Assembly: GCA_958295815.1 (NCBI GenBank)
Contig: OY282374.1
Location: 1,508,856 to 1,572,855 of the forward strand
Direction of reading: 5' to 3'
DNA: 64,000 nt
Origin: Candidatus Poribacteria bacterium
Lineage (GTDB): Bacteria; Poribacteria; WGA-4E; WGA-3G
Shown here: positions 34,679-42,996 of the stretch, piece by piece
Position numbering within the stretch: the stretch's first letter is position 1
How the letters are laid out: every line of letters begins with the position of its first letter
Notes under the pieces: model-generated
What the model was told of the DNA's origin: nothing
Databases searched by the model: none
What the model saw: the letters and a program-made list of their open reading frames with translations, nothing else
Translations under genes and position numbers: made by a program

Positions 34679-35986
34679 ATGTTCCGAAAGGGATTATCAT
34701 TCGCCGTTTTTTCTTTTTTTGTTTTGGTAAGTACTACGTGTGTTGCTGTTGCACAGACCCCTCAAGATCTCTACGCTCGCGGTATGCAAGCTGCACGTCA
34801 AGGCGAATATCCGTTAGCACTTCAATATTTTCAGCGTGCCGTTACGCTGCATCCAGAATTTGCCAAGGCACATGCTGCCATAGGTACGGTACACCTTCAA
34901 CGCGGCGACTTTTCTGCGTCTGAGAAAGCACTGACACGAGCTTTAGACATAACCCCCGGTCTGATACTGGCTGAGACAAATCTCGCCTTGCTCTACGTAA
35001 GAACTGAACGCTTTGATGACGCTGTCCGAGTTTATCGGGATCTTATCCGAAAACACCCTGAATTACTCCCTGTGTGGCTCGGTATCGCGTCTGCCTACCA
35101 AAAAGCCGATCGGTTTGAAGAGGCGATCGAAGCCTATCACGAATGCCTCAAACGTTCTCCGAATCTTATCGCCGTGATGTCCAATCTCGCTTCCTGTTAT
35201 GAAGCCGTCAAACGGGAGGCAGAGGCGATTCGCTATTATAACGCCGCTTTAGCACAAGAACCGAATCTTCCGATGGCAAACGGCAACTTGGGTGCCATTT
35301 ACCAAAAACAAGGCGAATTAGATAAGGCACTCCCACTATTGGAGAAGGCTGTCCGACACGATCCACAGTTTATTGCTGCTCGCTATTGCCTCGGCTTGGT
35401 TCTCACGAAGAAACGCGAGTTTCAACGCGCCGCTATGGAGTATCAGCGAGTTATCGCGCAACAGAAAGATCACGTTGGTGCATACTATAATCTTGCACAA
35501 GCACTGTTCCGGCTCAGACGGTCCGAAGAGGGCAAACGCGCAATGGAAGCCTATCGTCGCCTCAATGCAATAGCGGAGGAGATTGAGGACCGTGAACGCG
35601 CCATTCTCATTGAACCTAACAACCCACTGAAGCAATACCAACTAGGGCTTGTTTACGCAAAACATGGGAAGATTGACAAAGCGATCTCGGCGTTTCAGGC
35701 AGCATTAGAATTAGATGCCAACGCACACTATGCACTAAATGCTTTAGCGCGGCTTTACATTTTCCAGAGCGTTCAGTTGTCGGATGCCATCGCCCACGCG
35801 AAAAAAGCGTTTCGCTTAGCACAGGTGCCTCAATATCAGCACACCCTCGCTTTAGCTTATTTTCGAGTGGGACAGCGTGAAAGCGCGATAAAAGCTATTC
35901 AGACTGCCATCGAAATGGAACCTGAAAACGCGGCTTTTCGACAGACATTAGCGGAAATTCGGAGGTCAGATGAAAAAGCGAAATAA
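34679..35986 (+). CDS. Exported TPR-repeat protein
   Basis: 435 residues: a signal peptide (about 1-27, ending VAVAQ) and then TPR units covering nearly the whole mature protein. Examples are YPLALQYFQRAVTLHPEF, EEAIEAYHECLKRSPN and DKAISAFQAALELDAN. It should be a periplasmic or surface protein-protein scaffold. The stop lies inside the next gene (17-base overlap), so it is translationally coupled to the ASPIC/UnbV protein. This pairing recurs widely in environmental genomes, but its role is not established. GGAGG lies 9 bases before the ATG. Confidence 0.88.
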   Translation: MFRKGLSFAVFSFFVLVSTTCVAVAQTPQDLYARGMQAARQGEYPLALQYFQRAVTLHPEFAKAHAAIGTVHLQRGDFSASEKALTRALDITPGLILAETNLALLYVRTERFDDAVRVYRDLIRKHPELLPVWLGIASAYQKADRFEEAIEAYHECLKRSPNLIAVMSNLASCYEAVKREAEAIRYYNAALAQEPNLPMANGNLGAIYQKQGELDKALPLLEKAVRHDPQFIAARYCLGLVLTKKREFQRAAMEYQRVIAQQKDHVGAYYNLAQALFRLRRSEEGKRAMEAYRRLNAIAEEIEDRERAILIEPNNPLKQYQLGLVYAKHGKIDKAISAFQAALELDANAHYALNALARLYIFQSVQLSDAIAHAKKAFRLAQVPQYQHTLALAYFRVGQRESAIKAIQTAIEMEPENAAFRQTLAEIRRSDEKAK

Positions 35987-37652
35987 CAGTGTTCGCATCT
36001 ACCTTCTTATTTTGGTCATGGTTTACGTATCAAATGCCATCGCTTCACCTACAGAGTCAAATGTGGGTATTCAGTTCGTTGATGTGACACAAGAGGCTGG
36101 TATTCACTGGAAGCATGTAAACGGACGCAGTGGGCAGAAATATTTTATGGAGACGCTCGGTTCTGGTGCTGCTTTTTTTGACTACGACGCTGATGGTGAT
36201 GCTGACTTGTATTTCGTTAACAGCGCACCGCTCCCTGGCTACATCGCTGAGGAAGTCCCAACCAATTGCCTCTACCGAAATAACGGTGACGGCACGTTTA
36301 CGGATGTTACTGAAATAGCCGGTGTAGGAGATACCGGTTACGGACACGGATGTGCTGTCGGTGATTATAATAACGACGGTCAATTGGATCTTTATGTCAC
36401 AAACTACGGTACCAATCGGCTCTATCGCAATAACGGCGATGGCACGTTTACAGATGTCGCTGAAGCTGCAAGTGTAACCGAACCACGGTGGAGTACCAGT
36501 TGTGCTTTTGCTGATTATGATTTGGATGGTAATCTTGACCTCTATGTCGTCAACTATATCGTCTTTGACATTGCTGAAAATCCGTGGTGTGGGCTTAAGG
36601 AAAAGGGGATTCGTGCCTATTGTGAACCCGATAATTTTCCTGCCCAATCGGATACCCTCTATCGCAATAATGGTGATGGCACCTTTACCGACGTTACGAA
36701 ATCGGCAGGCATTTACAATACGACTGGCAAGGGGTTAGGTGTTGTCTGGGGCGACTATAATAACGACGGTGCACCCGACATCTACGTCGCGAATGATTCT
36801 ACTGAAAACCTTTTCTACCGCAATAACGGTGATGGTACTTTTGAGGAGGTAGGTTTCATGGTCGGGGTCGCACTCAGCGAAGACGGTGCCGCCGAAAACG
36901 GTATGGGTACGGCATTTGGCGATTGGAATAACGATGGATGGTTTGATCTCACCGTCACCAATTATGCCGATCAGACAAACACCCTCTACTATAACGATGC
37001 AGACGGTTTTTTCACAGACGCGACTGCCACTACAAAGACAGCACAGATTACCTACCCATATCTCGGTTGGGCAACCGCCTTTATTGATTATGATAACGAT
37101 GGGTATCAAGATCTCTTCGTCGCAAACGGACATCTGCACGAGAATCTCGCCGAACTTGGACAGGAAGGCACTTACGGACAACGGAATCTACTTTTCCGCA
37201 ACAACCATGATGCCACCTTTACTGAATCCTCTGAAAGCCTCGGAGACGGTATGAAGTTGGAAGACGTGAGCCGTGGGGCTACCTTTGCAGATTACGATTT
37301 AGATGGCGATATTGATATCGTGGTAACGAATTCTAACACTCCACCTCGGCTTTTGCGTAACGATGGTGGGAACCGAAAAAACTGGCTGCAGATCCGATTG
37401 ATTTCCACAAACGGTTCCACGGACGCAATTGGTGCGCGCGTCAAGATAACGACCGGAGAACTCACACAGACACGTGAAGTGAGGAGTGGGGATGGTTATC
37501 TCTCACAAAGGGATCTCACCCTCCATGTCGGAATTGGGGATTATGAACATGTAGACAGTATCGCAGTACGCTGGCAAAACGGGGTGGAACAGTTGATTAG
37601 AGATGTCTCTGCAAATCAGGTGCTTTCTCTTGAGGAAAAAAGGAATGAGTAA
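35970..37652 (+). CDS. FG-GAP/VCBS-repeat protein with ASPIC/UnbV domain
   Basis: 560 residues, exported (signal peptide about 1-27). The body is a seven-bladed propeller of FG-GAP/VCBS repeats carrying calcium-loop motifs such as DYNNDGQLDLYV, DYDLDGNLDLYV and DWNNDGWFDLTV, each followed by LYRNNGDGTFTDV. The C-terminal domain (about 480-545, containing IGARVKI and REVRSGDGYLSQ) is the ASPIC/UnbV domain. Related to human CRTAC1. It probably binds calcium and surface ligands. It overlaps both the TPR gene before it and the helix-hairpin-helix gene after it, so the three are one tightly coupled operon. Confidence 0.92.
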   Translation: MKKRNNSVRIYLLILVMVYVSNAIASPTESNVGIQFVDVTQEAGIHWKHVNGRSGQKYFMETLGSGAAFFDYDADGDADLYFVNSAPLPGYIAEEVPTNCLYRNNGDGTFTDVTEIAGVGDTGYGHGCAVGDYNNDGQLDLYVTNYGTNRLYRNNGDGTFTDVAEAASVTEPRWSTSCAFADYDLDGNLDLYVVNYIVFDIAENPWCGLKEKGIRAYCEPDNFPAQSDTLYRNNGDGTFTDVTKSAGIYNTTGKGLGVVWGDYNNDGAPDIYVANDSTENLFYRNNGDGTFEEVGFMVGVALSEDGAAENGMGTAFGDWNNDGWFDLTVTNYADQTNTLYYNDADGFFTDATATTKTAQITYPYLGWATAFIDYDNDGYQDLFVANGHLHENLAELGQEGTYGQRNLLFRNNHDATFTESSESLGDGMKLEDVSRGATFADYDLDGDIDIVVTNSNTPPRLLRNDGGNRKNWLQIRLISTNGSTDAIGARVKITTGELTQTREVRSGDGYLSQRDLTLHVGIGDYEHVDSIAVRWQNGVEQLIRDVSANQVLSLEEKRNE

Positions 37653-38043
37653 CGTGGAGAATGTTGTTGAACGCCATTATCGGAAAGCGGTGACTTTCTT
37701 TGTGATACTGATTTTAGTTGGCACTGGCTTCTGGGGTGTGCGGCGATACGCGCCTACACTATTTCTCGGAGAACCAGATCTGATCGCTGTACCCAACACG
37801 GAACGTTCACAAGATAGCACAACAAAATCTATCGTATTGAGCAAACCCGCACTTCTTAATATCAATACCGCCTCTGCCAAAGAACTCCAGACCCTCCCTA
37901 ATATCGGCGAGAAGATGGCGAAAAGAATTATTGACTATCGTACGCAACACGGCAATTTTGCCAGTGTGGATGCCCTCCAAAAGGTCAAAGGTATCGGTCC
38001 GAAAACTATAGAGAAGTTGAAACCTTTCATTGATGCTAAGTAG
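37645..38043 (+). CDS. ComEA-like helix-hairpin-helix protein
   Basis: 132 residues. A single membrane helix near the N-terminus (about 15-35) leads through a linker to a C-terminal double helix-hairpin-helix domain beginning LLNINTASAKELQTLPNIG and ending GIGPKTIEKLKPF. ComEA uses this domain to bind incoming DNA at the cell envelope, and other family members have unrelated DNA-binding roles. I start it at 37645, giving an 8-base overlap with the ASPIC gene; a longer frame from 37603 lies inside that gene. No comEC is nearby, so a role in DNA uptake is only suggested. Confidence 0.87.
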   Translation: MSNVENVVERHYRKAVTFFVILILVGTGFWGVRRYAPTLFLGEPDLIAVPNTERSQDSTTKSIVLSKPALLNINTASAKELQTLPNIGEKMAKRIIDYRTQHGNFASVDALQKVKGIGPKTIEKLKPFIDAK

Positions 38044-38090
38044 ATAACTTTTTTGTGAGTTGTCGTCTCTGCGTCGCATCCAAACCCTAT

Positions 38091-38657
38091 TTATGCAGTG
38101 TCTATCCTACCACCTTCTGTGAAAATGTGCTGGACCGGTACGTCCCACGTCTGCGGAAATGTATCTGTGACAATCTGTATCTGATATGCCAATCCCACGC
38201 TAACAGCATCTGGACACTTTGCCAGAAACCTGTCGTAGAAACCCTTACCGTATCCGAGGCGATAACCGTTAGAATCGAAAGCGATACCGGGAACAATGAT
38301 GAGTTGGAGTTGAGCAGCTGGAAAGATTGGGCAGGTCGCGTTCGGCTCTAACATACCGTAACGGTGCCGAACGAGGTCTGTTTTGGTATTTTGAATCCGA
38401 CGAGGCGTGAGTTCTAACTGGTGGGTATTTACTACAGGCGCGCAGACTATCTTTTCTTGACGAAGTAAGCTGTCAAGCAAACCGAAAGTCTCCACCTCAC
38501 TTCTCATGCTCAGATAGAGCATGAGAGAATCGAAACCTTCGCTTTGTATCCAATTGACAACGGGATTAACGATCCTCTGGCTGAGTGTGGTTCGGTTTTC
38601 CTCTGCGAGTCTATCGCGACGATGAAGCGTTTCGGCGCGGACGCGTTCCCGTTCCAT
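38091..38657 (-). CDS. 5-formyltetrahydrofolate cyclo-ligase family protein
   Basis: 188 residues. The family converts 5-formyltetrahydrofolate to 5,10-methenyltetrahydrofolate with ATP. The C-terminal signature is present as PGIAFDSNGYRLGYGKGFYDR, split here by position rather than exact family consensus, since the usual GGGYYDR reads GKGFYDR. The N-terminal helix has RDRLAEENR in place of the common K-x3-R-x-R. AAGGAA lies about 8 bases before the ATG. It lies 28 bases after the EutN-type gene on the same strand and is probably co-transcribed. Confidence 0.88.
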   Translation of the reverse strand: MERERVRAETLHRRDRLAEENRTTLSQRIVNPVVNWIQSEGFDSLMLYLSMRSEVETFGLLDSLLRQEKIVCAPVVNTHQLELTPRRIQNTKTDLVRHRYGMLEPNATCPIFPAAQLQLIIVPGIAFDSNGYRLGYGKGFYDRFLAKCPDAVSVGLAYQIQIVTDTFPQTWDVPVQHIFTEGGRIDTA

Positions 38658-38685
38658 CTTTTATTCCTTGGACTCGGTCCATTCG

Positions 38686-38973
38686 CTACTTGTGATACCG
38701 AATTTTTCCATCAACTTCTACAGTATCGACAATCGCCATGATTACTGCGTCAACCGGTTTATTACTTGTTACCTGGGTTTGTCGCGCCGAACTGCCCGTT
38801 GCAATGAGTACGATCTCACCGATACCGGCACCGACTGCATCCACAGCAACCGTATATTTCCGGTCGACTTCGCCATCTAAACCTATATCTTGGACAATCA
38901 TCAACTTGCTGCCGATCAGTTTTTCATCTTTCTGCGTCGCGACGACTGTCCCTGTAACTTTTCCGAGGATCAT
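38686..38973 (-). CDS. EutN/CcmL-type microcompartment vertex protein
   Basis: 95 residues, the right size for a BMC-P pentamer that caps the vertices of bacterial microcompartment shells. It starts with the standard MILGKVTGTVVATQKD and contains KLMIVQDI, VAVDAVGAGIGEIVL and TGSSAR, all typical. No hexameric BMC shell gene, aldehyde dehydrogenase or lyase lies nearby. The shell may be encoded elsewhere, or this copy has another role. A promoter at 39073-39101 drives it together with the folate cyclo-ligase. Confidence 0.92.
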   Translation of the reverse strand: MILGKVTGTVVATQKDEKLIGSKLMIVQDIGLDGEVDRKYTVAVDAVGAGIGEIVLIATGSSARQTQVTSNKPVDAVIMAIVDTVEVDGKIRYHK

Positions 38974-39308
38974 TTAATTAAAAAACCTTTCATATGGGGT
39001 GTGGTGCTATTACTTGCCACTTTTACCAGCATCACCGAATTTGCGATAGTTCGCTTTAGCCTGTCTGTGGTAATTATACACGATATTCGCTGAAATTTCA
39101 AGTGATAATCTGAACCTATCTCATCAACACTGTTTTGCTGGACGTGTCCCAAAAGTGCATCCAAAAATATGTATAAACAGCGGAACTAAATGCCCTCAGA
39201 TATCAACCAATTGAGATTGAAAAGCGTCATATAATATGTTAAACTGTGAGGGGTCGTAGTCTTTTCACCTTTTTCCCAATGCAGCATTTACCTAAATCGG
39301 AGGACAAC
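38974..39308. other. Divergent promoter region
   Basis: 335 bases between eutN-type and thiO-type genes. It contains the minus-strand promoter at 39073-39101, and a TATAAT at 39230-39235 without a good -35 for the plus strand. No gene is seen. Confidence 0.5.
39073..39101 (-). promoter_or_regulatory. Predicted sigma-70 promoter of the EutN-type gene
   Basis: On the minus strand TTGAAA (39101-39096), 17-base spacer, TATAAT (39078-39073). Confidence 0.65.
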
Positions 39309-40415
39309 TTGAGCCGGAATCACGCGGATGTCATCATTATCGGCGGGGGCATTATCGGATGCGCTATCGCTTATAACCTCGCTAAACGAAATGTCCAACC
39401 GCTTCTCATCGACAAAGCCACTACCGTCGGTACAGAAGCCTCATGGGCAGGCGCAGGTATACTAACCTCTCACGCTTCAACGCATGAACCGTATCCTGAA
39501 CTGTGTCGGGCGAGTCTTGCGCTCTACCCGTCGTTGGCAGAAGAACTCCGTGCAGAGACGCAGATAGATATTGAATTTATCCGGTCTGGTACGCTGTCTG
39601 TATTCTTTAATCCGGCTGAAGCAGCAGGACTCATCGGTCTCGCGGATCGGCGTGTAAAAAAAGGCTTTTCAACTGAAGTCTTGACAGCCGAGCAAGCGTG
39701 GGAATTAGAGCCAGCACTTTCAAGGTCTATTACGGGTGCTGTTCTGTTTCCTGAAGATGCGCAGGTCCGCAACCCGAAAATGGTGACCGCACTCGCAAAA
39801 GGTGCAGCGATGTTGGGTGCGACGTTCCAGTTAGGGAATCCAGTCACGGGTTTTGTGCAGGAAGACGATCGCGTTGTCGGTGTTGTTGTTAACGGCGAAA
39901 CCTTATACGCCGATGCGTTTGTGATTGCCAACGGATGCTGGGCTGGGGAACTCACTGCACAACTTGGTGTTCCGATGCAGATTGGACCCGCGAAAGGACA
40001 GATAGTTCTTGTTGAAACGATGCCACCGCTTTTCCAGCGGACTATTGATGGACTCGGCATTTACATCGTACCGAGGGCAGACGGCAAGGTACTACTCGGT
40101 GCAACGGTCGAATTTGTCGGTTATAACAAAAGCGCTACGGTTGATGGAGCCAAGCAGATGATTGATGCAGGTGTCGCCATCGCACCCCAACTCGCACAGA
40201 GTGCCTTTGTGCAAACGTGGGCAGGTTTACGTCCACATGTCAGAAAGGGTCCCCTACTTGGCTATCTGCCTGGGTATGACAATGTTGTTTTGGCATCCGG
40301 ACATTTCAAAAATGGGATTCTCCTCGCGCCAATCACAGGGCAGCTCATAGCCGAGCTTCTCACAACAGGGCAACCCTCGTTGGCATTGGAACCGTTTCAC
40401 CCAATTGGGGTGTAA
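39309..40415 (+). CDS. FAD-dependent glycine oxidase-like enzyme (ThiO/DAO family)
   Basis: About 368 residues of the D-amino-acid oxidase family. The FAD motif VIIIGGGIIGCAIAYNLAK lies at the N-terminus. EASWAGAGIL is the second signature, and the end reads ASGHFKNGILLAPITGQ, a typical ThiO C-terminus. ThiO oxidises glycine to dehydroglycine for the thiazole half of thiamine; related enzymes act on other amines. I choose the TTG at 39309, with cGGAGG six bases upstream, over a GTG at 39246 that would add an unlikely leader. No other thi gene is adjacent, so the ThiO role is probable but not certain. Confidence 0.85.
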   Translation: MSRNHADVIIIGGGIIGCAIAYNLAKRNVQPLLIDKATTVGTEASWAGAGILTSHASTHEPYPELCRASLALYPSLAEELRAETQIDIEFIRSGTLSVFFNPAEAAGLIGLADRRVKKGFSTEVLTAEQAWELEPALSRSITGAVLFPEDAQVRNPKMVTALAKGAAMLGATFQLGNPVTGFVQEDDRVVGVVVNGETLYADAFVIANGCWAGELTAQLGVPMQIGPAKGQIVLVETMPPLFQRTIDGLGIYIVPRADGKVLLGATVEFVGYNKSATVDGAKQMIDAGVAIAPQLAQSAFVQTWAGLRPHVRKGPLLGYLPGYDNVVLASGHFKNGILLAPITGQLIAELLTTGQPSLALEPFHPIGV

Positions 40416-40595
40416 AGCAGGCCATTACCCACCTCGCGGAAACTTGTAACAACGGGCATACAATATTTTTTTTTATTTTAAATGAATTGTTTTCAAATGT
40501 GTGGATTAAACTATTAAGAGTTTTTTGTGATCAAGAAAAAAGGGGATCAAATATTACCCCTATCTGATGATTAACCTGAAAAGGAGAATTTTAAA
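40416..40595. other. AT-rich intergenic stretch upstream of second ECF locus
   Basis: 180 AT-rich bases with a weak hairpin GGGG-n11-CCCC near 40540-40560. Together with 40596-40884 it makes a 469-base gap that has no secure gene. Confidence 0.4.
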
Positions 40596-40859
40596 ATGCG
40601 TCAAGATGGTTTGTATTTAGCAGAGGCAGTGCCTCACGATTGGATGATTGGTAAAAGTGTATGGAGTAGCGGAACCGGAGGAAAAGTGCGAGATTGTGAT
40701 TTAGGAGAACGCACTTCGTTGAAAGCACGGGCATCTAAAACTGCCAGTGTGTTTCGTTGTTGGATTAGGACTCGATTATGGAGAAGGCACAGACCGAGGA
40801 GTGAACAAGCAGGCATCCTCCACTATGGAAGGGAGGGAGGGTTGCGCGCCTTCGCTTGA
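40596..40859 (+). CDS. Doubtful 87-codon frame upstream of ECF sigma gene
   Basis: An open frame with a good ribosome binding site (AAGGAG about 10 bases before the ATG), but its product, rich in Arg and Trp in the second half, resembles no family I know. It ends 25 bases before the sigma factor start. It could be a translated leader, a small regulator of the sigma factor, or chance. No downstream anti-sigma gene exists, which makes an upstream regulator worth testing. Confidence 0.25.
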   Translation: MRQDGLYLAEAVPHDWMIGKSVWSSGTGGKVRDCDLGERTSLKARASKTASVFRCWIRTRLWRRHRPRSEQAGILHYGREGGLRAFA

Positions 40860-40884
40860 TACGCTCCTCTTTGAGGAGACAAGC

Positions 40885-41475
40885 ATGTTACAGACTGATG
40901 AGCAGTTGATGCTCTCTGTGAAAGATGGAAACAGAGACGCATTCCAAATTCTGACTGAACGTCATTACGCAAAGACTTTAAACTTTATCTATCGGTTTGT
41001 GAAAAACCGACCCCTTGCTGAAGACCTTTGTCAAGAGACGTTCCTACGGTTATGGCGCTGCGTACCAACGTACCGCCCAATCGCAAAATTCAGGACATTC
41101 CTTTATCACATCGCCAAAAATCTCTGTTTGAAACAGTTGGCGAAAGAGAGAAGGACACCTCAGATAGAATCATTAGATACACACTATGGAGATGATGATG
41201 AAAACTTTCACCCAATCGCTGTCGCTGTCGCAGATACACACTATTCACCAGAGTCACTGCTCATTGCCAAAGAGACATACGAGGCAATTCAGGCTGCAAT
41301 CAATAAACTGTCGAAAGAACACCAAGTTGTGTTTCGGTTAACAGAACTTCAAGGATTGTCTTATCAAGAGGTTGCTGAGATCGTCCAGTGTCCGATTGGC
41401 ACCGTTGCCTCCCGCAAAAATGCTGCGCTTAGACAGCTTCAAAAGTTTTTGGCACCCTACCGCGCGAATCTCTAA
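40885..41475 (+). CDS. ECF-type RNA polymerase sigma factor
   Basis: 196 residues. Region 2 (about 8-85) includes AEDLCQETFLRLWRCV and KFRTFLYHIAKNLCL. Region 4 (about 130-190) includes HQVVFRLTELQGLSYQEVAEIV followed by GTVASRKNAALRQL. The start at 40885 has GAGGAG six bases upstream. The frame stays open back to 40747, but that part does not align with sigma factors. It is distinct from the ECF gene at 10268. No anti-sigma gene follows: a strong terminator closes the unit 40 bases later. Confidence 0.92.
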   Translation: MLQTDEQLMLSVKDGNRDAFQILTERHYAKTLNFIYRFVKNRPLAEDLCQETFLRLWRCVPTYRPIAKFRTFLYHIAKNLCLKQLAKERRTPQIESLDTHYGDDDENFHPIAVAVADTHYSPESLLIAKETYEAIQAAINKLSKEHQVVFRLTELQGLSYQEVAEIVQCPIGTVASRKNAALRQLQKFLAPYRANL

Positions 41476-41515
41476 AGAAAGCGGTATTGCCTAAATCATA
41501 AGACAACATTTCACT

Positions 41516-41547
41516 AGGCGAGGTTTTTTAACCTCGCCTATTTTTTT
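41516..41547 (+). terminator. Rho-independent terminator after ECF gene
   Basis: AGGCGAGGTT (41516-41525) and AACCTCGCCT (41530-41539) form a perfect 10-bp stem with a TTTT loop, followed by ATTTTTTT. Its sequence also makes it a member of the GGTT-core palindrome family. Confidence 0.92.
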
Positions 41548-41606
41548 CAAAAGTCCACTCAAATTGTGGAGTGTAAATTACTTACCGATAATTTAAGGAA
41601 ATCTAA

Positions 41607-41996
41607 ATGCAACCACATATTACTATCATTACGCTTGGTGTTGCTGACTTGCAACGGTCTATTAATTTTTACGAGAAAGGTTTAGGTTTGCCCCGCAAAG
41701 ATGAATCCGAGAGTATCGCATTTTTTGAAATGGGCGGGACGATACTCGCTCTCTATCCGAGAGATGAACTGGCTGAAGATATTACGATCTCACCTGAAGG
41801 CACCGGCTTTCAAGGGTTTACACTTGCTCACAATGTCACCTCTCCAGAAGAGGTAGACTTAACTTTAGCAGAGGCTGTCGCTGCAGGAGCCGAGCTTGTT
41901 AAACCTGGGCAGGAGGTATTCTGGGGTGGCTATTCCGGGTATTTCAAGGATCCTGATGACTTTTATTGGGAAGTCGCCCACAACCCATTTTTATAG
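41607..41996 (+). CDS. VOC-superfamily (glyoxalase/bleomycin-resistance-like) protein
   Basis: 129 residues with two beta-alpha-beta-beta-beta modules. His4 (PHITIITLGVADLQRSINFYEKGLGLP) begins the first, and a late Glu in DPDDFYWEVAHNP closes the second; these are possible metal ligands. The protein is cytoplasmic and probably forms a dimer. Family members include isomerases, dioxygenases and drug-binding proteins, and nothing here picks one. It is a single-gene unit after the ECF terminator, with AAGGAA ahead of the ATG. Confidence 0.85.
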   Translation: MQPHITIITLGVADLQRSINFYEKGLGLPRKDESESIAFFEMGGTILALYPRDELAEDITISPEGTGFQGFTLAHNVTSPEEVDLTLAEAVAAGAELVKPGQEVFWGGYSGYFKDPDDFYWEVAHNPFL

Positions 41997-42119
41997 CAAT
42001 AGGAATCGTCGTTGAAGAAGCATGACCGCTGATACACTCCTTTTGAAAATCTTGTAATCCTGTGACTCATGATTCAGACTATCCACAATCGAGAACCGAA
42101 TTCTCCGAAAATAATTCAG

Positions 42120-42148
42120 TGGACAATTGCAATAAAATTGTGTATGAT
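42120..42148 (+). promoter_or_regulatory. Predicted sigma-70 promoter of the HAD gene
   Basis: TGGACA (42120-42125), 17-base spacer, TATGAT (42143-42148), with an inverted repeat CAATT/AATTG inside the spacer. Confidence 0.5.
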
Positions 42149-42221
42149 GTGAGGTGGAATTAAGAAGAAAAGCCAGCCGATTTAGACTGAAACTCACACA
42201 CAACACGCAGGGACATACACT

Positions 42222-42941
42222 ATGCAAAGCACCACCTCTGAAATCAAGGCACTCACTTTTGATGTCTTTGGCACTGTTGTAGACTGGTATAGTTCAATCG
42301 TTGCCGAAGGTGAAAAGTTTGGAGATACCCACGGCATTGATATTGATTGGACACAATTCGCCTTGAAATGGCGTGCTGGATATGGACCCGCGATGAATAA
42401 GGTACGACATGGCGAATTGCCGTGGCAGAACATTGATGCACTTCATCGACTGATTTTGGATGACCTTCTTGATGAGTTTAACATTATGGATTTGAGCGAA
42501 GCCAATAAAGATTATCTAAATAGGGTCTGGCATCGCCTCAAACCCTGGCCCGATGCTGTCAATGGCTTGAAGCGACTTCGCGAACAGTACATTGTTGCTA
42601 CACTCTCTAACGGCAACGTCGCCCTGCTAACGAACATGGCAAAATTTGGAGGGCTGCCGTGGGATTGTATCCTCTCCGCTGAACTAACGGGTCACTATAA
42701 ACCGGATCCAGAAGTTTATGAGACCGCTGCTGCCTTACTCGGCTTGTCCCCGAGTGAAGTCATGATGGTAGCCGCACACCCCGGCGATCTTCGAGCTTCG
42801 CAAGCCGTCGGTTTTCATACAGCACTCGTGCCACGGCCTTTGGAGTATGGACCCGGCAGGGTTCAAGAGGTCACAGCGCATCCGTCTGACTTGATCGCCA
42901 ACGATTTTAATGAATTGGCAGATCTGTTAAGCGTGGAATAA
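42222..42941 (+). CDS. Haloacid dehalogenase type II-like hydrolase
   Basis: 239 residues. The nucleophile Asp14 lies in TFDVFGTVVDW. The second motif is TLSNGN, and the lysine motif reads HYKPDPEVYE. The last motif, normally holding an acidic pair, reads AAHPGDLRASQAVG. This pattern fits the (S)-2-haloacid dehalogenase branch of the HAD superfamily, hydrolysing a carbon-halogen or phosphoester bond. Physiological substrate unknown. It lies 55 bases before a Gfo/Idh gene and may be co-transcribed with it. Confidence 0.87.
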   Translation: MQSTTSEIKALTFDVFGTVVDWYSSIVAEGEKFGDTHGIDIDWTQFALKWRAGYGPAMNKVRHGELPWQNIDALHRLILDDLLDEFNIMDLSEANKDYLNRVWHRLKPWPDAVNGLKRLREQYIVATLSNGNVALLTNMAKFGGLPWDCILSAELTGHYKPDPEVYETAAALLGLSPSEVMMVAAHPGDLRASQAVGFHTALVPRPLEYGPGRVQEVTAHPSDLIANDFNELADLLSVE

Positions 42942-42996
42942 GCCGTAAGGGAAATATTGAATCGCTATATTCTAAATTTGAATTGGAGAATATTTT

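Noticed and set aside
40747..40884. Longer N-terminus for the ECF sigma factor
   Set aside because: The extra 46 residues do not resemble sigma region 1 or 2, and the ATG at 40885 has a good ribosome binding site.
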